A stretch of DNA of 64,000 nucleotides. Origin: an uncultured Massilia sp. GTDB taxonomy: Bacteria; Pseudomonadota; Gammaproteobacteria; Burkholderiales; Burkholderiaceae. Below, in pieces: positions 16,806-26,233 of this stretch; within the stretch, counting starts at the first letter, position 1; every line of letters begins with the position of its first letter. The stretch covers positions 56,112 to 120,111 of the forward strand of contig CAMLMV010000019.1 of assembly GCA_946481275.1 (NCBI GenBank), in the 5' to 3' direction. The notes below the pieces were generated by a model, which saw nothing but the letters and a program-made list of their open reading frames with translations, was not told the DNA's origin and made no database searches. Both the position numbers and the translations under genes were made by a program.

Positions 16806-18020
16806 ATGACCGTCAATCAAGCATCGTTCCGCCACGCGGGACCCAGGGAACTGGCCGTCGCATTGCAGGATGCGCGGCATTATACGCTCGCGCTGTTCGA
16901 GGCCCTCGCGGCCGCCGGCTACGACGACGCGGCCCGCGTGCCGCGCCTCCCGATCGTGAACCCGCCGTTGTGGGAACTGGGCCATACGGCCTGGTTCGCC
17001 GAATGGTTCGTGCTGCGCGGCGCGATGGACAGCCGGCCCGGTGCCGCCAGCGGCCACTCGCTGCTGGCGCGCGGCGACGACTGGTTCGATTCCGGCACCG
17101 TCCCGCACAGTGCGCGCTGGACCCTCGACCTGCCGCCGCCGGGCGCCGTGAAAACCTATTGCCACGAGGTGCTCGACCGCATCCTGGACCGGCTCGCGCA
17201 CGAGGCCGGCGACGACCTCGCGCTGTATCCATATCGCCTGGCACTGGCCCATGAAGACATGCACGGCGAAGCCTTCCTGTACTCCTTGCAGACGCTGCAG
17301 TCGCGCGGCGCGCCGGCGCCGGCGGGTGCGCTGGCGCCACGCGCGCAGTCGACGGCCGCGGGCAGGGCGGGCGAGATCGCCTTCCCCGGCGGGAGTTTTC
17401 TCCGCGGCGGCGACCAGTCGACCGGCTTCGTGTTCGACAACGAGAGGAGCGCCGCGGTCGTCAAGGTCGCGCCGTTCGCCATCGACGCGGGACTCGTCAG
17501 CACGGCCGCCTACCTCGACTTCGTGCACGACGGGGGCTACGAGCGTCCGCAGTACTGGACGGATGCCGGCCGCGCCTGGCTCATGACGCAGGAGCGGTCG
17601 GCGCCGCGCTACTGGGCGCGCGAAGGGGAGGATTGGTACACGGTGCGCTTCGGCCGGCCCGTCGCCCTCGACCTCGCGGAGCCCGTGCGTCATGTGAATC
17701 TGTACGAGGCGCAGGCCTGGTGCGCGTGGGCGGGCCGCCGGCTGCCGACGGAAGACGAGTGGGAATACGCGGCAGGGTCGACCCAGCCGGGCTTCGCGTG
17801 GGGGGCGTTGTGGGAATGGACGGCGTCCGCCTTCCTGCCGTTCGCGGGCTTCGAGGCGGATCGCTATCGCGATTATTCGGCGCCGTGGTTCGGCACGCGC
17901 CAGACCTTGCGCGGCGCATCGTTCGCGACGCCGGCGCGGCTGCGTTCGCCGCACTTCCGCAATTTCTTCACGCCGGAGCGTGACGACATCTTCGCCGGAT
18001 TCCGCAGCTGCGCGTTATAA
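16806..18020 (+). CDS. senA: selenoneine synthase SenA (EgtB-like)
   Basis: A 404-residue EgtB-type non-haem iron enzyme, expected to couple hercynine to a selenosugar and so make selenoneine. The DinB-like domain has the HX3HXE motif (His149, His153, Glu155 in HEDMHGE) and a candidate third ligand His60 in LGHTAWF. The C-terminal formylglycine-enzyme-like domain shows LPTEDEWEYAAG, LWEWTASAF and LRGASFATP. It is clearly a paralogue of the EgtB at 8554. Adjacency to senB and selD separates it from the ergothioneine enzyme. A strong terminator follows the stop codon. Confidence 0.92.
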   Translation: MTVNQASFRHAGPRELAVALQDARHYTLALFEALAAAGYDDAARVPRLPIVNPPLWELGHTAWFAEWFVLRGAMDSRPGAASGHSLLARGDDWFDSGTVPHSARWTLDLPPPGAVKTYCHEVLDRILDRLAHEAGDDLALYPYRLALAHEDMHGEAFLYSLQTLQSRGAPAPAGALAPRAQSTAAGRAGEIAFPGGSFLRGGDQSTGFVFDNERSAAVVKVAPFAIDAGLVSTAAYLDFVHDGGYERPQYWTDAGRAWLMTQERSAPRYWAREGEDWYTVRFGRPVALDLAEPVRHVNLYEAQAWCAWAGRRLPTEDEWEYAAGSTQPGFAWGALWEWTASAFLPFAGFEADRYRDYSAPWFGTRQTLRGASFATPARLRSPHFRNFFTPERDDIFAGFRSCAL

Positions 18021-18024
18021 AGAC

Positions 18025-18058
18025 AAAACCCCCGGCACCTTGCGATGCCGGGGGTTTT
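18025..18058. terminator. bidirectional intrinsic terminator, senA / rhlE
   Basis: A perfect 13-nt inverted repeat (AAAACCCCCGGCA and its complement) with an 8-nt loop. The A- and T-runs on both sides let it terminate the convergent senA and helicase transcripts. It starts 5 bp after the senA stop. Confidence 0.9.
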
Positions 18059-18074
18059 ACGTTTCTACTGACGA

Positions 18075-19637
<1,563 letters not shown>

Positions 19638-20120
19638 TGTTTAACTTTACTTTCGGTATGGATCAGTGAGCGTCCACGCTATTCGGAGCGGAACGCGAAA
19701 TAGCAACGCGAGCCAACAATACGAAATGACTCTTAAACGAAAGAAATTTCGGCACAAAAGCTTTGCGCCGGGTCGGTGCCAGTTTCGGCACGCAGGGCGG
19801 GAGGGCTTTATGGATGCATCCTACGGGCGCGTCGTAAAACCTGCTGCGCGTTGCCGATTTCGTTTGCGATGCTCACTGTACTTTCGTACAGCTGCGCTTC
19901 TCAACGAAATCTGCTGCCGCTCGCGACGGTTTTCCGAAGCCCCACTTCATGGATGCATGGGCTTGCGTAGCTGCTAGTGGTACTTCTGTAGGTGCCTGCC
20001 GTGTTTATTGCAGCGCACAACCAACACTATACCGCACTTTTGGATAGCGTGCACGGCACGCGTCGAGATGTGCGCGTATTGACGGGTCGCGAGCCCGTCA
20101 CGTGGTCAAAATGACACGAA
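19638..20120. other. 483-bp intergenic region between rhlE and mltD
   Basis: No convincing coding frame. It holds a dyad-rich element (19810-19958, listed separately) and a hairpin at 20081-20099 (GACGGG/CCCGTC) about 20 nt after the mltD stop that may end the mltD transcript, though no U-tract follows. The rhlE start has only a weak AAAG ribosome site. Confidence 0.6.
19810..19958. repeat. 149-bp structured element with nested inverted repeats
   Basis: The segment is bounded by two identical 10-bp copies of ATGGATGCAT (19810-19819 and 19949-19958). Inside is a nested hairpin: outer arms GATTTCGTT (19856-19864) and AACGAAATC (19903-19911), inner arms CTGTAC and GTACAG with a TTTC loop (19876-19891), plus AAAACC and GGTTTT further out. 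It could be a small non-autonomous repeat element or part of the 5' untranslated region of the rhlE message. The nesting is seen; its nature is not determined. Confidence 0.55.
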
Positions 20121-21482
20121 TCAGCGGCGCTTGCGGCCGTTGGCGTTGACGGCAGGCTTGGAGCCGCGCGACACGCGGCTCTTGATCTCGGCCACCGCAT
20201 GCGCGGCGCTGGCCTTGATGCGCTGGGCGCCGGTCAGCTTGCGGCCGTTGCGGCGCGCATCGCCGCGGTCGGCTTCCAGCATCATGGATGCGTTCTCGAC
20301 GATGCTTTCGGCGATGTCGTTGCCGGCGGTCGCGCTCGTCTTCGGCACGAGGATGGTCGAGCCGGCCTTCAGGCGCATCTGCGGCGGAATGTTGTTGGCC
20401 TGGCGGATGACTTCCGGGGTCGTGCCCAGTTTCGCGGCCAGCGAGGCGATGCTTTCGCGGGCCGACGTGATCTTGTGCGTGGTCCAGGTCGACAGTGCGC
20501 GGCCCCATTGCGCGAGGTTCAGGTTGAACTTCTCGGCATTTTCCTTCGGCAGCAGGATCTTGGTCGATTCGCCCGTGATCACCGGCTTCTTGAATTGCGG
20601 GTTCAGGGCCTTGAATTCGTCGACGGACATTTCCGCCAGCTGGGCGGCGACGGCCAGGTCGATGTCGGACGTCTTGTCGACGGCGACGAAATACGGCGTA
20701 TTGTCGATCGTCGGCAGCGCGACGCCATACTGGGCCGGGTTGGCGATGATGTTCTTGACGGCCTGCAGCTTCGGCACGTAGTTGCGGGTTTCCGCCGGCA
20801 TCAGTTCGGCCAGGCTTTCGAAATCGGTCGGCTTGCCCAGTGAGCGGTTCTTCTGGATCGCCTTCTGCACATTGCCTTCGCCCCAGTTATACGCGGCGAG
20901 GGCCAGTTGCCAGTCGCCGAACATCGTATACAGGCGCTGCAGATAGGTGAGGGCGGCGTCGGTGGAAGCGAGCACGCCGCGGCGCTCGTCCTTGAACATG
21001 TTCTGCTGCAGGTTGAAGTCGCGCCCGGTGCCCGGCACGAACTGCCAGATGCCGGCCGCGTCGGCGGTCGACAGGGCTTGCGGGTTGAACGCGGATTCGA
21101 TCACGGGCAGCAGGGCCAGTTCGGTCGGCATGCCGCGCTTTTCGAGCTCCTGCACGACGTGGTACAGGTACAGCGACGCGCGGCCCGACGTGCGCGTCAG
21201 GTAGTCCGGACGGCTCGCGTACCACTGGACGTGCTTGGCGACGAGGGCATTGTCGATGTCGGGAATGGCGTAGCCACTGCGGATGCGGGCCCACAGGTCG
21301 GGGTCCTTGTAGTCGTCGGACTTGGACGGGCTCAGGGATTGCGGCAGGATCGCCTTGGCCATGGCGGCCGCGCTGCTGCTTTGGGCGATCGGGCTCGGGG
21401 CGCTGTCGGCGGCGTGGCTGATCGCGGAGACTGACAGGAGCGCGATGGCCAGGGCGTAAGTGGAGCGAGTCGTTTCGTTCAT
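20121..21482 (-). CDS. mltD: membrane-bound lytic transglycosylase, MltD-like, with LysM
   Basis: A 453-residue periplasmic muramidase that cleaves the MurNAc-GlcNAc bond. A Sec signal peptide (ALAIALLSVSAISHA, then ADSA) lacks a lipobox, unlike the E. coli lipoprotein. The SLT domain shows the catalytic Glu in LLPVIESAFNP, followed by AAGIWQFVPGTG and the AYNWGEGNVQKA repeat. A LysM module lies near residues 345-390 (SLAAKLGTTPEVIRQANN). The Lys/Arg-rich C-terminus (GSKPAVNANGRKRR) is unusual and may bind an acidic surface. Confidence 0.9.
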   Translation of the reverse strand: MNETTRSTYALAIALLSVSAISHAADSAPSPIAQSSSAAAMAKAILPQSLSPSKSDDYKDPDLWARIRSGYAIPDIDNALVAKHVQWYASRPDYLTRTSGRASLYLYHVVQELEKRGMPTELALLPVIESAFNPQALSTADAAGIWQFVPGTGRDFNLQQNMFKDERRGVLASTDAALTYLQRLYTMFGDWQLALAAYNWGEGNVQKAIQKNRSLGKPTDFESLAELMPAETRNYVPKLQAVKNIIANPAQYGVALPTIDNTPYFVAVDKTSDIDLAVAAQLAEMSVDEFKALNPQFKKPVITGESTKILLPKENAEKFNLNLAQWGRALSTWTTHKITSARESIASLAAKLGTTPEVIRQANNIPPQMRLKAGSTILVPKTSATAGNDIAESIVENASMMLEADRGDARRNGRKLTGAQRIKASAAHAVAEIKSRVSRGSKPAVNANGRKRR

Positions 21483-21935
21483 AGCTTTCCAGTGTTGCGT
21501 CCAGGAACGGCAGGACTGACGAGTGAAGTCGGAGTGTACGGACCAGTTACCGAGTCAGTCAAGAAATATGTCGGCGCGGTTACAAAAAATCTTGTCTATT
21601 CTTTTTGCTAACGTGAGTACCCGTTAAGACGAGATAACAGGGGGTATGGTTCCGGCGCACTCGTCTTTAGCTGATGGAGATCAAGCGGTTTTATGGATAC
21701 CCCTGGGGTGTATGAGAAATTTCCAGGGCGAAAATCGGTGCCTCCGCGAGCCCGGCATTGTCAAATTTGTACCTGGATTTCATGGACTGGCGGGTAATAC
21801 CACCCTGTCATTCAAGGTAGCCCGGCTTGTCCAACGTTCCATGAGAGGACGCAAAAAGCGTACAATTGCCGTCTCCGCAGCACGTAGTTTTGCCTTTCCG
21901 CGAATGCGGGTTCTCTACCTCTTAGAAAGCATTAA
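21483..21935. other. 453-bp intergenic region, mltD / DUF1415 gene
   Basis: Divergent region with the mltD promoter at one end (listed separately). An open frame at 21646-21939 has neither a ribosome site nor a recognisable protein, so I leave it out. A TACAAT near 21864 could be a -10 box for the DUF1415 gene, but no -35 fits at 16-18 bp. Confidence 0.5.
21533..21562 (-). promoter_or_regulatory. sigma-70-like promoter of mltD
   Basis: On the minus strand TTGACT (21557-21562), an 18-bp spacer, then TACACT (21533-21538). This gives a 5' leader of about 45 nt for the transglycosylase gene. Confidence 0.5.
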
Positions 21936-22505
21936 ATGAGCACTGCCAACGAGAACGTGGACGATGACGCCATCATCGCCGCCACCCGGCGCTGGGTCGA
22001 CCGCGCCGTCATCGGCCTGAACCTTTGTCCGTTCGCCAAGGCGGTGCAAGTGAAGGACCAGGTGCGCTACGTCGTCGCGCACGCGCGCACGCCGGAGTCC
22101 CTGCTGGACACGCTGATGGACGAGCTGCAGCTGCTGGCCGACACGGATCCGGAGCAGGTCGACACGACCCTGCTGATTCACCCGTACGTGCTGCAGGATT
22201 TCCTGGACTTCAATGAATTCCTCGACGTGGCCGACGCCGCCGTCGAAGACATGAGCCTGGACGGCGAGCTGCAGATCGCGAGCTTCCACCCGGACTACCA
22301 GTTCGCGGACACGGACCCGAACGATATCGAGAACTATACGAACCGTTCGCCTTACCCGGTGCTGCAACTCCTGCGCGAAGACAGCATCGATCGCGCCGTG
22401 GAAGCGATTCCCGACGCGGCCGAGATCTTCGAGAAGAATATCGAGACCATGGAAAAGCTCGGCCATGAAGGCTGGGACAAGCTCGATGTCGGCCCCGCTC
22501 GTTGA
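21936..22505 (+). CDS. DUF1415 family protein
   Basis: A 189-residue soluble protein of the DUF1415 family, common in beta- and gammaproteobacteria. Characteristic segments are RWVDRAVIGLNLCPFAKAV near the N-terminus and ASFHPDYQFADTDPNDIENY with RSPYPVLQLLRE later. Cys31 in the NLCPFA loop and the conserved His suggest a catalytic or metal site, but the function is unknown. It overlaps the DUF1289 gene by 20 bp, so the two are likely co-expressed. Confidence 0.9.
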   Translation: MSTANENVDDDAIIAATRRWVDRAVIGLNLCPFAKAVQVKDQVRYVVAHARTPESLLDTLMDELQLLADTDPEQVDTTLLIHPYVLQDFLDFNEFLDVADAAVEDMSLDGELQIASFHPDYQFADTDPNDIENYTNRSPYPVLQLLREDSIDRAVEAIPDAAEIFEKNIETMEKLGHEGWDKLDVGPAR

Positions 22506-22701
22506 TGCGCAGGGAGCGCCGCTCCCTGTGCGACCGGACACGCCCTGCGTTGCAGTCTGCTCGACCACCTTCGATGACATCTGCCGCGGCTGCGGCCGGA
22601 CCGTCGTCGAGGTGGCCCATTGGGTCTCGATGACGGCCGACCAGAAGGAAGTGGTGTGGCAGCGCATCCTGGCGCAGGGCTACCCGCGCCGCAATACCTG
22701 A
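22486..22701 (+). CDS. DUF1289 family small cysteine protein
   Basis: A 71-residue protein from ATG 22486 (an in-frame ATG at 22465 lies deeper in the preceding gene). It shows the family's cysteine pattern, PCVAVCSTTFDDICRGCGRT, four Cys likely to bind a metal, followed by EVAHWVSMT. Function unknown. Translational coupling to the DUF1415 gene is implied by the overlap. It ends directly against the convergent DUF1993 gene. Confidence 0.85.
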   Translation: MSAPLVDAQGAPLPVRPDTPCVAVCSTTFDDICRGCGRTVVEVAHWVSMTADQKEVVWQRILAQGYPRRNT

Positions 22702-23208
22702 TCAGAAGGTTCCGACGAAATCCCGCTTGCCGATGTCCAGCCCGTTATGGCGCAGGATGTCGTACGCCGTCGCGGCGTGGAAATAAAAGTTCGGCAGTGC
22801 ATAGTGCAATAAATAGACCTGGCCCTTGAACTGGCGCTGGTTGGCGCCCGTGCCGATCGTCACGTCGCGGTCGCCGCCGGCGTCCACCGCCTCGCGCGCC
22901 ACGGTGTCCAGGAAGGCCAGCGTCTTTTCCAGGCGCGCCTGCAGGCCCGCGAAATCCGTCTCCACGTCTTCGTAGCGCGGTACCTCGACGCCCGCGAGGC
23001 GCGCGGCCGCGCCCTTGGCGAAGTCCGTCGCCAGCTGCACCTGGCGCACGAGCGGGAACATGTCCGGGAACAGGCGCGCCTGCAGCAGGGCGTTCGGGTC
23101 CAGCTTCTTCGCGTCCACGTGCGCCTCGGCCTTCGTCAGGATGGCGGACAGGCTGCCCAGGATCTGCCGGAACACGGGGACCGAAGCCGTGTACAAGGAA
23201 AATGTCAT
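22702..23208 (-). CDS. DUF1993 family protein
   Basis: A 168-residue protein. The start at 23206-23208 is supported by GAGGAGG upstream. It is a predicted four-helix DinB/YfiT-like bundle: opening SLYTASVPVFRQILGSLSAIL, then ARLFPDMFPLVRQVQ, and the C-terminal VYLLHYALPNFYFHAATAYDILR. The His residues sit where related folds bind metal, but no activity is known. No operon partner. Confidence 0.85.
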   Translation of the reverse strand: MTFSLYTASVPVFRQILGSLSAILTKAEAHVDAKKLDPNALLQARLFPDMFPLVRQVQLATDFAKGAAARLAGVEVPRYEDVETDFAGLQARLEKTLAFLDTVAREAVDAGGDRDVTIGTGANQRQFKGQVYLLHYALPNFYFHAATAYDILRHNGLDIGKRDFVGTF

Positions 23209-23432
23209 CGATGCCTCCTCAATATAAAGAGTCCGATGATAGCAAGCCTGCATCGTTGCTGCTTGGCGCCTGCAAATAACACTTTTCGCATTTAAAACTT
23301 CAACTATTCGTATCCTCATAGGAGTCGATTAAAAAAATTCTACAGGGAACAGCGCACTCGAAAAGATACTTTGTGACATTGCCGGATTGAAAAGAGACGT
23401 TCATTCAGGACGCAACATGGAGACTGTCGCGA

Positions 23433-24638
23433 ATGAAGTGCCCCAAAACACATCGCATTGCCTTGTTATTTGATGCCAACCAGGCGTTCGCCCGTGAGGT
23501 GATCGGCGGGATCGCCGGCTACCTGTCGAGCCGGCGAACGTCCTGGGAATTGTTCATCGAGGATGATTTTCGTTTGCGGCTGTCGAGTCTTGCTCGGTGG
23601 CAAGGCGACGGCATCATCGCCCACTTCGACGACCCTGCCGTGGCCGAGGCGCTGGCGGACAGCCCGGTGCCCGTGGTCGCGGTCGGGGGCTCGTATGCCA
23701 GCGAGGCCGATTACCCGGCCAACGTGCCGTATGTCGCGACCGACAACTTCAAGCTCGTCAACCTCGCCTATACCCACCTGATCGACGTCGGACTGCGTCA
23801 GTTCGCCCTGTTTTCCCTGCCCGACGGGACGAGGCACCCATGGGCGCTCGAGCGCGAAAAGGCGTTCCGGTCCCTGATGCAGCGCGACAAATTCGACGTC
23901 GAGATCTTTCGGGCCGAGGGCGCCGAAAGCTGGGAGGAGGACGTCGCGCAGCAGATCCGGTGGCTGCAGGGCCTGCCGAAACCGGTCGGGATCGTGGCCG
24001 TCACCGATGCCCGCGCGCGCCAGCTGCTGCAAGCTTGTCAGCTGGCTAATATCGCTGTGCCGGAACAAGTCGCCATCATCGGCATCGACAACGATCCGCT
24101 GGCACGCATGCTGTCATGCGTCCCGCTCAGCTCCGTGATCCAGGGATCGCCCGAGATCGGCCGCACGGCGGCCCGGATGCTGCATCAATTGCTTGAAGGA
24201 ACGTATCTGGATTGCACGCGCATCCTGGTGCCGCCTGCCGGCATCAACGTGCTTGCCTCCAGCAGCCACCAGCCGGTCAGGAATCCCCGCGTGATGCGCG
24301 CCCGGCATTTCATCCGCCAGTATGCCTGCCAGGGCATCAAGGGCGACCAGGTGGCTGCCTACGTCGGCGTTTCCCGCTCCACGCTCGAGACGTATTTCCA
24401 GCAGGAGCTGGGCTGCAGCGTGCACGACGAGATCCTGCGCTTCAAGCTCGATGCCGCGACCGCGCTGCTGGCGCGCGGCGACTGCAGCGTGGGCGACGTG
24501 GCGCTGCGGTGCGGCTTCACGTCGATGCAATACCTGTTCGCCGTGTTCAAGCGCGAACTTGGCTGCTCGCCGCGCGAATACCAGCAGCGCGTGGCGTCGG
24601 GGCAGGGGACACCGCAGGAGGCCGCGCTGCAGGCCTGA
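23433..24638 (+). CDS. XylR-like transcriptional regulator (AraC type with sugar-binding domain)
   Basis: A 401-residue regulator built like E. coli XylR: an N-terminal LacI/periplasmic-binding-type ligand domain (HRIALLFDANQAFAREV, later VAIIGIDNDPLARM) and a C-terminal AraC-type double helix-turn-helix (IKGDQVAAYVGVSRSTLE, CGFTSMQYLFAVFKRELG). Such regulators sense pentoses or related sugars and bind tandem direct repeats. It heads the glycan-utilisation locus and is a candidate reader of the repeats in the four shared promoters. Which sugar it binds cannot be read from the sequence. Confidence 0.9.
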   Translation: MKCPKTHRIALLFDANQAFAREVIGGIAGYLSSRRTSWELFIEDDFRLRLSSLARWQGDGIIAHFDDPAVAEALADSPVPVVAVGGSYASEADYPANVPYVATDNFKLVNLAYTHLIDVGLRQFALFSLPDGTRHPWALEREKAFRSLMQRDKFDVEIFRAEGAESWEEDVAQQIRWLQGLPKPVGIVAVTDARARQLLQACQLANIAVPEQVAIIGIDNDPLARMLSCVPLSSVIQGSPEIGRTAARMLHQLLEGTYLDCTRILVPPAGINVLASSSHQPVRNPRVMRARHFIRQYACQGIKGDQVAAYVGVSRSTLETYFQQELGCSVHDEILRFKLDAATALLARGDCSVGDVALRCGFTSMQYLFAVFKRELGCSPREYQQRVASGQGTPQEAALQA

Positions 24639-24772
24639 CCCCGGCGCCACCCGACGCGCATCTCGACAAATCCATGGGCGACCTGTCATTATATTGACGA
24701 GGCCGCGCGACGGCCGCCCCGGCGCCCCAGTGGCGCCGCCAAGGATATCTTTGTCGAGGTGGCAGCAGGGTA

Positions 24773-25945
24773 ATGCAGAGTTTCTACAACAAGGCGCTCG
24801 CCGGGCTGCTGGGACTTGTGGTGGCGAGCGTCCTCATCGGCTATGCCTGCGTCCGCAGCACCTATGTCCGGCTGCCGCTGCTGCCCGCCACGGACAGCGG
24901 CCTGCCGTGGCGCGGCGAGATCATGGCCGACTCGGCCGTGGGCGGGCGTTCGACGGCCAGGCTGATCGACGACACCGCCACGCTGAGCTTCGAGTTCACG
25001 TCCGTCAAGGCGACGGATTACCCGTTCGTCCACACGGAACTGGCGTTCCGCGACCGCGCCGGCAAGTTCGCCCACGTCGACCTGTCCCGCTACAGCAGCG
25101 TGGAGTTCGACGTCAAATGCGCGCCGGCCAACACGCTGGCGTTCGGCCTCGTCATGTTCGAGGACCAGGTATCGGTTCCCGGTCGGTTCGATACCTATCG
25201 CACCCCCTACACCTACTTTTTCTGCAACGGGAACGGCGAACACGTCGAGCTCGACCTGGCGCGTCTCCGGACCGACCAGTGGTGGTTCGACACGCACAAG
25301 CTGAACCTCGCGCGCCAGGAACACACGCTGACCAAAATCGCCAAGCTCTCGTTCGGCAGCACGTTCCAGAGTCCCTACGGCGTACTCTCGACAGTCCAGG
25401 TCAGGAACCTGACCCTGACCGGGCGCGACATGCGCTACCTGGTCCTGTTCGCGGCGTTCATGGTCGTCGCCTGGCCCGGCTATGGCCTGTGGTTCTTCCG
25501 CCGGCATACCCAGGCATTGCTGGCGGAAGTGAAGGACAAGATGCGGCGCGACATTCCCCTGGTCGCCTACCAGCAGTTGTCCCAGGACCTGCACCGCGAC
25601 AAGGAGCAGAGCGCCATCCTGCGCTTCATGGCGACGGAATACGTCAACCCGGAACTGGATGTCGAGACCACGGTGAACGCGCTTGGCATCAGCCGCAACA
25701 AGATCAACGAGATCCTCAAGGCGGAGCTGGGCTTCACGTTTTCCACGTACCTGAACAAGCTCAGGCTGACCGAGGCGGCGCGCCTGCTGGGCGCGAAGGA
25801 AGACACGAGCGTGGCGGAGATCGCCTATGCCGTGGGCTACCGGAACGTCTCCTACTTCAACAAGCTCTTCAAGGAAGAATACGGCTGCACGCCGAAGACC
25901 TTCCGCAAGCTGCGCGACAGCGCACCGGAATCCGCCGGGCCGTAA
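24773..25945 (+). CDS. membrane-bound AraC-type regulator with periplasmic sensor domain
   Basis: A 390-residue protein. A transmembrane segment at about 8-28 is followed by a periplasmic domain to about residue 220 that resembles a carbohydrate-binding-module fold (FEFTSVKATDYPFVHTEL, VEFDVKCAPANTLAFGL). A second transmembrane segment lies at about 222-244, then a coiled coil, then a C-terminal AraC-type HTH (LGISRNKINEILKAELGF; VGYRNVSYFNKLFKEEYG). It probably senses an extracellular glycan fragment and acts directly on DNA from the membrane. It lies immediately upstream of the shared promoters of the TonB receptor gene. Confidence 0.85.
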   Translation: MQSFYNKALAGLLGLVVASVLIGYACVRSTYVRLPLLPATDSGLPWRGEIMADSAVGGRSTARLIDDTATLSFEFTSVKATDYPFVHTELAFRDRAGKFAHVDLSRYSSVEFDVKCAPANTLAFGLVMFEDQVSVPGRFDTYRTPYTYFFCNGNGEHVELDLARLRTDQWWFDTHKLNLARQEHTLTKIAKLSFGSTFQSPYGVLSTVQVRNLTLTGRDMRYLVLFAAFMVVAWPGYGLWFFRRHTQALLAEVKDKMRRDIPLVAYQQLSQDLHRDKEQSAILRFMATEYVNPELDVETTVNALGISRNKINEILKAELGFTFSTYLNKLRLTEAARLLGAKEDTSVAEIAYAVGYRNVSYFNKLFKEEYGCTPKTFRKLRDSAPESAGP

Positions 25946-25962
25946 CGGCCCGCCGTGCCCAC

Positions 25963-26025
25963 GGATTTTCGTCGGCCGGTTGAGGGATTTCGATCTGGCG
26001 ACGCCGGGTGGCCCTTTCGTAGAAT
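25963..26025 (+). promoter_or_regulatory. shared-type promoter A (direct repeats, -35, -10)
   Basis: Direct repeat 1 GGATTTTCG (25963-25971) and repeat 2 GGGATTTCG (25984-25992) are 21 bp apart. After 3 bp follows TGGCGA as -35 (25996-26001), an 18-bp spacer, then TAGAAT (26020-26025). Predicted start is about 26032. The layout matches promoters B, C and D in this locus. Its -35 is the weakest of the four, which suggests activator dependence. Confidence 0.75.
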
Positions 26026-26031
26026 GAATTC

Positions 26032-26127
26032 TGGTGGCTCGCGCATCGTTCCCCCCGATCGATGCGCGGCATCATCTCCTCCCGCGTTCAAGTGGGTTAG
26101 GGGCGGCTCCGGCCGTCCCTTTTTTTT
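26032..26127 (+). ncRNA. candidate 96-nt small RNA or attenuated leader of the glycan locus
   Basis: Lies between promoter A and promoter B. The predicted transcript has a perfect 8-bp hairpin (GCGCATCG 26041-26048 with CGATGCGC 26060-26067) whose 11-nt loop holds six consecutive C. A single-stranded stretch contains CTCCTCCC (26076-26083), complementary to Shine-Dalgarno sequences, and a strong Rho-independent terminator closes it. These are marks of a trans-acting small RNA that blocks ribosome binding. Because promoter A is of the shared type, the RNA should be induced with the glycan genes. Alternatively it is an attenuator leader for the TonB receptor gene. Confidence 0.6.
26100..26127 (+). 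terminator. intrinsic terminator between promoters A and B
   Basis: GGGGCGGC pairs with GCCGTCCC (8 bp, one G-U) over a TCCG tetraloop and is followed by eight T. It would stop transcripts from promoter A about 96 nt after their start and before the TonB receptor gene. Confidence 0.85.
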
Positions 26128-26147
26128 CGCCGACATCGAAGCGCGCC

Positions 26148-26209
26148 TTGTTTTCGTTGGATGTTTGAGGGATTTCGAAATTGCTGCGGCCTGGTCCGGC
26201 AATCAGAAT
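26148..26209 (+). promoter_or_regulatory. shared-type promoter B, main promoter of the TonB receptor gene
   Basis: Direct repeats TTGTTTTCG (26148-26156) and GGGATTTCG (26169-26177), 21 bp apart, 3 bp gap, -35 TTGCTG (26181-26186), 17-bp spacer, -10 CAGAAT (26204-26209). Predicted start about 26216, 18 nt before the first possible start codon of the receptor. Confidence 0.8.
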
Positions 26210-26233
26210 GAAACGGATCGCCGCGCATGATCG

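Noticed and set aside
21646..21939. A 97-codon plus-strand frame upstream of the DUF1415 gene
   Set aside because: No ribosome site, no similarity I recognise, and it runs into the DUF1415 start.
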